Source of the DNA: Marsupella aquatica
Lineage: Eukaryota; Marchantiophyta
NCBI GenBank assembly: GCA_973895155.1
Contig: OZ316896.1
Coordinates: 18,910,001-18,974,000, forward strand
Reading direction: 5' to 3'
DNA: 64,000 bases
Part shown: piece by piece, positions 58,181 through 64,000 of the stretch
Position numbering within the stretch: position 1 is the first letter of the stretch
How the letters are laid out: every line of letters starts with the position of its first letter
The notes under the pieces: model-generated
Seen by the model: the letters and a program-made list of their open reading frames with translations, nothing else
What the model was told of the DNA's origin: nothing
Databases searched by the model: none
Program-made: the position numbers and the translations under genes

Positions 58181-58283
58181 ACGCGTTTCGCTGTCCACGG
58201 GACCCACAAGGCGCTCTCTCTCTTCGGACCTCGGTGGTGCCTTGCGCAGTTGAAGTGGACTCATCTTCTTATGCATAAAACCC
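58181..58283 (+). promoter_or_regulatory. Shared promoter module of the 58.5-kb gene
   Basis: ACGCGT (58181-58186), GGACCCAC (58200-58207), TATGCATAAAACCC (58270-58283). The 1.48-kb insertion ends about 190 nt upstream, leaving the module intact. Confidence 0.6.
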
Positions 58284-58465
58284 GAAACGACAGCCCTCAT
58301 TCAATCAATCCAATCTTGTCGTTCACCCTGTTGATCACACTCCAATTCCTCAAGTGTAGCAAGAACTAGAATTCAAAGGACTGAAAAATTTCTCAGTATT
58401 GGTCTGAAAGTGTAGCAAAGGGTCCGATTACTTAATTTGCCAAATTTGTGGACTTGTGAATCGAA

Positions 58466-58702
58466 ATGGCTTTCACCATGACTTCAGTGATGAGGAGCGG
58501 CTTCGTTTTGGTGGTGATGGTAATGCTGGTAATGATGGAGAGCCAAAGCCTGGTGTCAGCAGCGAGCAGAGGTCTTCTTTCGGAAAATTTAGCTCCATCA
58601 CCAGCGCCTGCACAGACTGGCAGCGCTGGTAGCTTGCTGCCCTCAATTGCAGCACCGATGGTTTTATCCTTGCTGTCTGTTCTAGTTTTGAAGCAATTGT
58701 AA
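58466..58702 (+). CDS. AG peptide, type A copy 5, 78 aa
   Basis: Predicted GPI-anchored arabinogalactan peptide: signal peptide 1-33, core LAPSPAPAQ, TGSAGS omega region, tail ending VLKQL. It is the most changed type A copy at the N-terminus (MAFTMTSVMRSGFV) and in the tail (MVLSLLSVLVLKQL), but all changes keep hydrophobic character. G36 replaces T after SR. The frame is intact with the gaaATGGCt start. Confidence 0.87.
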   Translation: MAFTMTSVMRSGFVLVVMVMLVMMESQSLVSAASRGLLSENLAPSPAPAQTGSAGSLLPSIAAPMVLSLLSVLVLKQL

Positions 58703-59168
58703 GAAGGTGCTCGGTTCTACATGGTGTTCTTGGCACCAGAAGTCCAGCTTAAGTAACGGGAAAGCTAGAGCTAAGCTTTCTATACGGGAAAATCACAATC
58801 ACAATGGATTATGTACAAGCGAGTCGCCTTGAGGTTTCGAATTGGTCTAGGGCTCAATCATGTCAGTGATGTCATCGGGGATATCACTCGCATCAGCATC
58901 AAATTACGTTGAGAGAACTGCTCGGCGTACTGACATGATAGAGATGTCCAGCAAACGATGAATTTTTATGACGGCATTCGATTCCATAATTTTGACTTGG
59001 TGCCCCGCTTGGTGCTCGGTGACGCGCAGCAGCGAGAGCTCTCACTGGCATCAACAACAGTCCCCGCAGTGATTACCATTATTCTTTAGCCGTTATTAGG
59101 AATTGCCACTTAAGATTGAAGGTGTGGTCCATACGGGGGTCCATTCAATCATACAGTTTTGGCAGTGA

Positions 59169-59224
59169 CGTTCTTTTGCAGAGCGCAATTCTTAGATACC
59201 ATTCTTTGGCTCATCCCAGAGCCC
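59169..59224 (+). other. Paired hairpin element downstream of the 58.5-kb gene
   Basis: CGTTCT/AGAGCG hairpin (59169-59185, one G-T pair) then GGCTC-ATCCCA-GAGCC (59208-59224), 506 nt past the stop. GATATAAAG follows about 30 nt later. Confidence 0.6.
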
Positions 59225-59640
59225 TAAAAGTATTTTTTGTACTATACACTACGATATAAAGTCTCCGACTCGATGTCAAATTTTCGTACCATCATGAGCA
59301 AATGCATTCTCAAGGTCTATATTCCTTCCCGAGTCCTGAAACGTACAATTTCGCCCGTGACATTCTATTGCATAGTACAATTCGATCATTGATACCATGC
59401 TGCGGCATTCCGGGAGCTCGAAAGCTGTTAACTTCTATTACCATGCAGTAACATGTAAAGCGAATTGAATTGTAATTGATCCCTGTTTTTCATGTCCCAA
59501 CCACTCGAAAAGCAAAACAACATTTTGGCTCGCTTACAGTCGAGGTGTAGGTCACTCAGGCGACTTTATTGTCTTTTGTTCTTTTGGCAACAATCTGGCT
59601 GTATCTGTGACATTCGACCAAACAATTGATTTCTCTACCT

Positions 59641-60000
59641 TTATTTTATGTACGAAACTTGTCCGTGGAGCTCCTTGGGTTTACCAACAACATTGCAGTA
59701 CCACAGCACTCTCGTGAAGGAGAGTGCTCCACAACACAAGTACCAAGCCTTTGACAATGAAATTCCACTTTGGGTGGCTTCGGGATATCCTGTCAAAACA
59801 CAGGAATGGTGAGGAATGACGAAATCTGAAACAAAAACCGAACGAGACAGTGGACTTCCAATTCTTAAGCAAATTAGTTTCAGCTTCTTGATATGATTTA
59901 GTTGAAGAGCCTTTGCCACACCGGGAGATTCAATAAGGAATCTCACTGAAAGAGAAGCCAAGACGGCGGAAAGAATCATAGCTATTCCAGTAGTCTCCAC
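59641..60000 (-). CDS. Unidentified convergent gene segment (family X), 119 aa
   Basis: I do not recognise this frame. It has a hydrophobic N-terminal segment (MILSAVLASLSVRFLI), then KKLKLICLRIG at about 39-48, and ends KPKELHGQVSYIK. Related DNA occurs at 39480-39810 (reverse sense; LKLICLR conserved but a stop interrupts) and at 15411-15629 (same C-terminus). A TTTCAG near 59955 could be a splice acceptor, so the first 17 or so residues might be intronic and the rest an exon. It runs toward the AG-peptide gene from its 3' side. Probably a relic of a flanking gene. Confidence 0.3.
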   Translation of the reverse strand: METTGIAMILSAVLASLSVRFLIESPGVAKALQLNHIKKLKLICLRIGSPLSRSVFVSDFVIPHHSCVLTGYPEATQSGISLSKAWYLCCGALSFTRVLWYCNVVGKPKELHGQVSYIK

Positions 60001-60036
60001 GGTTGAGCTGGAGTAAATCCCTTGATAATCTCAAAA

Positions 60037-60180
60037 GCTTGTATAGCTATTGCTTTTGGGACGATACAAGCTTGTATAGCTATAGGTTCCAAGATATTGC
60101 TTTTGGGACTATTGGAAGGACAGGAAGAAACTTGAATTTGCTTTCAGATAGGTTCCAAGCTATTGCTTTTGGGAACTTCG
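60037..60180. repeat. Local repeats ahead of pseudogene 2
   Basis: GCTTGTATAGCTAT occurs twice, and GGTTCCAAG.TATTGCTTTTGGGA twice, interleaved over 144 bp. Confidence 0.7.
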
Positions 60181-60197
60181 TGGAGTGGTATACCAAA

Positions 60198-60438
60198 ATG
60201 GCTTTGACCATTGATAACTAAAGTGATGAGGAGCAGCCTCGTGTAGGTGGTGATGGTATTGGTGGTGATGATGGAGAGACAAAGCTTGGTGTCGGCAGCG
60301 AACAGGGCTTTTCCTTCAGAAAATTTGGCTCCGTCACCAGCCTGCACAGCTGGGCAGTGCTGGTAGCTTGCTGCACTCAATTGCAGCGCCGATGATATTC
60401 TCCCTTCTGTGAGTCTCTCAGTTTTGAAGAGGTTGTAA
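60198..60438 (+). pseudogene. AG-peptide pseudogene 2
   Basis: Aligns along its whole length to the 78-codon genes but is broken: a 4-nt insertion after the fourth codon leads to a TAA at codon 8; a TAG lies in GTGTAGGTGG of the signal-peptide region; a 2-nt deletion hits the AP/omega segment; and extra bases near CCCTTCTGTGAGTCTC shift the tail. No TATA/GGNCCCAC module is found upstream, where a local repeat (60037-60180) replaces it. The 2-nt deletion and the ACTAAAGTGATG wording are shared with the 13.6-kb pseudogene. Confidence 0.8.
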
Positions 60439-60914
60439 CAAGCTGTTACTACGGAGAAGATTCAATCCACAGGACGGTCTTCAAATTATGTCTAGAAGTA
60501 GAGCAAAGTCTAGATTAAATCTAGAGCTGAGCTTTCCAAACGAGTACGGACCGTTCATTGAATTACGAGCGACTAAGTAATCCAAAGGTTTCGAATTTTT
60601 CTAAGAGTTATGTGATGTACATTACATCAAATCAAATCAAATAATGGGTGAGCTGAGCACTCGGCGAACCGACAACGACAGATAATGATCGAATATTATT
60701 TCAGCATTCGATAAGGTTTGTTGTAAACTTCGAAGGTACGTTGAACTGCGACGGTTCTTCTTGAAACAGGAATGCTTCCACAAAACATTCTTCAGCATCA
60801 GGAGAACTGCAATTAATTATGAGCTTGATGAGATTTCAATGTTGGGAAGTTCGCTTCCGGATACGATCCTACCAATACCATTCTGACACCAGTCACTTGT
60901 TGTCACCCCCTCCG

Positions 60915-61428
60915 GCCCAAGTCCCCAATGCTGCTGCCCACTCCCCGGCCCAAGTTTGCTAGGACATAAACCAAGACTCTATCATTAATCATGATTGACT
61001 CTTATCCAAAGTACTAGGCTTTGCCTTAACACTTAGACTCTATTACTAAACATAGGCTTTGCCTTAACACTTAGACTCTATTACTAAACATACATGAATC
61101 CATTGGAAAGAAGTGTCACCAAAACATAAACCATGACTCCATAGAGAATAAGCATTTGGTAAAACATTAACCAAGACTCTATCAATCTTGACTCTTAACC
61201 AACGAACTAGGCTTTGCAACACTTACACTCTATTACAAAACAAATTTGACTCCGTTAGAAAGAAGTGTTGTCAGAATTGAACATATAAACCAAGGTTCCA
61301 CGAGGAAGAAGTCGATGGCACAAAGTTGATCGGGCCGAAGCGGGTGACAAAATAGAAGAGTCTTGGTTTATGTTCTGGCAAACTTGGGTGGGGGTGGGCA
61401 GCAACATCGTGGACTGGGACCCCAACTG
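60915..61428. mobile_element. MITE-like element with about 65-bp terminal inverted repeats
   Basis: The left arm (GCTGCTGCCCACTCCCC, CCCAAGTTTGCTAGGACATA, AACCAAGACTCT; 60917-60984) matches the complement of 61358-61425. Inside, a 38-bp unit (AGGCTTTGCCTTAACACTTA) is tandemly duplicated at 61016-61091, and ACCAAGACTCTATCA-like words recur. No coding frame. A TTGGTTTATGTTCTGG fragment near 22225 suggests another copy in the window. Confidence 0.6.
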
Positions 61429-61449
61429 GGACGGGCAGTGTACGGAGCC

Positions 61450-64000
61450 CCAGGAAAATGGGGGAGCATTAACTTGTTGTAGATTAACATGTAGTCCGTG
61501 TGGTTGTAGTTACCGTCAATTGAGATGCAACAAATTTCTTAGGTTCTACCACCCCTGATCTCCCTGACAGCCATGTTCCTTTGAGCTACTCAGCTACCTC
61601 GTGAGGGTTTCAGCATTGGCTTCACCTTTATTGAAACCAAATATATATCCCATTATCAAAAGTCTTCGGTAACTATTCATATTCACAAAGTGAGGGCCAT
61701 TAGTTTGTAGAGCATTTGCATTGCATATTAATCAACTAGATTTGTGTGACCTGAAATTTCTTGGAAATCCAGCTCTCAACTGCAAAGACTTCAGCAGTCT
61801 GCCTTCCCAACGTTTCAGTGAGTCAGTGAAATTTTAATTTTGTGGACCTGTTGAGCTGGATATCCCACATAAGGTGTCTGGACCCGGACGTCCGACATGT
61901 GTCACACCCGGTCGTCCCGACCCTGTCCTGACCCTACCCCACCCTGTCCCAGCTGGCCGGGGAATATAAGTGATTATCCAATATTTGACCCCTGTTGGAG
62001 CCGACAACACGACAACTTGTCCGGGCCGCGTTCTATTGCAACATTACATTTAAATTCTGTGCTTAGTTAGCCAGATCGCATGAGTTGATCTACTTGGATC
62101 CAAATGTTAAGGTTTCTTGCATTGTGAATTTTCAAGGGTTTCCAGATCTTGTTTGCTCTCACCACGACCAGTTTTTCTCACCCTCAACATTCTTTTTCTC
62201 TTCAACAACTTTTTCTCTTCCAAACAAGATCGACAGTTTGGAACGTGCCATGAGAGGAAATTCCAGCTAAGGAAGAAGCTTGAAAACAACGTACACAGGG
62301 CTAGATTACAATCCACATGAAGACTCTCACGGCTGATCCGCTCAAGGCAGCACAGCCCAGAGGACGAACTATAAAAGTGACACTGTCTGCCACAATTCCT
62401 TCACAATGTGGGCACATTTTAAGGGTTGTAAACTACCACTCTTGGGGGTCTCACTTTATGGGGACCTCCCCATCACCTGCGACTTTTTAAGGCCCTAAAA
62501 TGTAAGAAAAAAAATATTATTTTTTAACCCCTATAAAGTTAGAATATTCCAAATTGGATTAAAAAGACCCTAATGTTTTTATAAGTCTCAAAATTGAATT
62601 TAAAAGACCCTGTTTTTCTTCTGCAATTTTTGTTAAGTTCTACCTTAGAACCAATAAAACAATGTTATCCTTCATTGCACATGATATGTCATTTTTGTGG
62701 AAATGAAAGCCCCGAGCCACCACTAGCCATATAAAAGAGGAAGTGTCCAAGAATTCTCCCTTTTTCACTTTCCTCTCATTCCTCTCCTCTCCCTTTCCAT
62801 ATTGCTCCACATATTCAGGAAATGATACTATTTATGATGAAACCTGGTGTAATCAGGTTTTTGAATAGGATAATGTCATGGTTAGAGGGCATTGTGGGAT
62901 ATAATGTCCACAACTAGGACATCAATGTACGTAAAAACTTGAGTGACTTTTTGATAACAAACAAGAAAAAGTGAATCCCTGAAATAGAAAATTCAGATTA
63001 AAAGGTCATCCAAGAAGTGGTTGCTATGGAATTGGCCAAAAATATGCATTCTTGAGTTATATTAGATTCTACTCATAGATATTTTGTTCATATCACCATA
63101 TAAGATTTGGTTATCATCTTGAGATCTTGACTAAATTGAATTTTTTTTGTGTATGGTAAAACTATATTTAATTTTTACTTTTACTATATTTATGGTGTTT
63201 TGTATAATCCCCTCCTCAAAAAAAGGGGTGCATCATGGAGAATTAATGCACTCAAATATACAAAGAGATTGAAAAGTCATGAAAGGCTTTACGTCATGGC
63301 TTTACGTCACTGGTGGTTTAAAGACATTAGTGATGAAGAATGAGAGTACATATTTGGATTGGCGCATTATGAACATTCTCTTCTATGCATACTAAAGATC
63401 TAGTTGTACTAAAAATAGCTACAAATAAAAATCTCAGATCTTAATATGTGTTAAAATTATATTACCAATTGAAGCATTATGCCCCACAGTGCCTTGCAAA
63501 CAGTACCTTATAATTATATATCTATCTGAATTTTTCCCTTTGTCTTTTTCAGGGCATTCATGGAAAACAATGCACACTCAACATTTGGATAATCTCATTG
63601 TGAAAATTCTAGTCTACTTTTACTAAAACAAGTAAAAATAAAAATCTTGTATGTCTTATGTGTATTAAAGTCCAAGTACTACCTGACGTTCAACTCAAAC
63701 TAAAGCCGCAAGCTATATTTTTAGGGGACATTATTGCACACAAGGGCCTTACTACATACAAATGGCCAAACTGCTGCTTTGTTTCTCCCAATGTTAGTTG
63801 AGCCTAGTTTGACCTCACTCCTTTGTGTTAGGTGATACCTCTAGTATAGCATATATATTTTCATAGTACTAGCAAGACTTCAGTAGACTAAGATAGCACT
63901 ATTTTCAGTTCTTGGTTCCCATAGACCATGGGAAATGGTATACCCAAAGGGAACACAAACTTGTGCTTATACTAATCAGAACTATTTGCTGTTAGATATT
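61450..64000. other. Gene-free, AT-rich 3' region
   Basis: No gene seen. 62190-62316 is an inverted relative of 11746-11860. 62.85-63.5 kb resembles 48.7-49.4 kb (GGTTAGAGGGCA.TGT, CTTGAGTGA, TGGTAAAACT, TAATYCCCTCCTCAAA). Probably degraded transposon sequence. Confidence 0.45.

Larger units (their letters stand above)
55640..60020 (+). repeat. Duplicated block A5, split by an inverted-repeat insertion
   Basis: Homologous to A3 and A4 from about 55.69 kb (TTGGTCATATGCC, AAGTCACTCTAGAGA) to past 59.99 kb (family X and GGTTGAGCTG.AGTAAATCC), with 56514-57990 inserted in the middle. Confidence 0.7.

Overview
This window is nuclear DNA from a land plant. It is gene-poor and repeat-rich. The only recognisable proteins are (1) a family of arabinogalactan (AG) peptides, which are secreted cell-wall proteoglycan cores with a signal peptide, a short Ala/Ser-Pro core and a GPI-anchor tail, and (2) a PIF/Harbinger DNA transposon. 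Spliceosomal-type introns, TATA boxes about 200-300 nt upstream of starts and aaATGGCt start contexts fit a plant. I cannot name the species; a non-flowering plant (bryophyte, lycophyte or fern) is a guess.

Layout. 1-7.7 kb: no convincing gene. 7.8-8.3 kb: a divergent AG-peptide gene (minus), then a 32-bp minisatellite. 13.5-22 kb: minus-strand AG-peptide units (a pseudogene at 13.6, genes at 16.5, 19.6 and 21.1 kb). 23.4-28.7 kb: a small MITE-like inverted repeat, then a Harbinger element with an intact nuclease gene (minus) and a Myb/SANT-like partner (plus) broken by two stops. 30.5-32.5 and 34.1-36.0 kb: two AG-peptide units facing each other head to head across a 1.65-kb spacer full of short tandem repeats. 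38-43.7 kb: two plus-strand AG-peptide units with a fragment of a third between them. 45.1-46.1 kb: a minus-strand AG-peptide unit. 52.5-53.1 kb: a divergent, longer AG-peptide gene. 55.6-60.4 kb: an AG-peptide unit whose upstream region is split by a 1.48-kb inverted-repeat element, followed by a second AG-peptide pseudogene. 60.9-64 kb: a MITE-like element and AT-rich degenerate repeats.

In all there are 11 intact AG-peptide genes and two pseudogenes in about 53 kb. Nine intact genes are 78-residue paralogues of two subtypes. Type A has a LAPSPAPAQ core and ends in KQL (16.5, 21.1, 38.5, 42.5, 58.5 kb). Type B has a LAPAPSP or LAPAPAP core and ends in KRL or KLL (19.6, 31.8, 34.6, 45.6 kb). 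Each lies in a duplicated block that also carries a shared promoter layout (CGCG box in type A and the 45.6-kb gene, GGNCCCAC site about 65 nt further on, TATA-like box about 65 nt after that) and a hairpin about 420-510 nt past the stop codon, with a fixed stem and a changing 6-nt loop. Two further, unidentified coding-like segments travel with the blocks: a tail-anchored small protein downstream of type B genes, and a convergent fragment ending in LHGQVSYI downstream of type A genes. The array looks like repeated segmental duplication in both orientations, later disturbed by transposon insertions.
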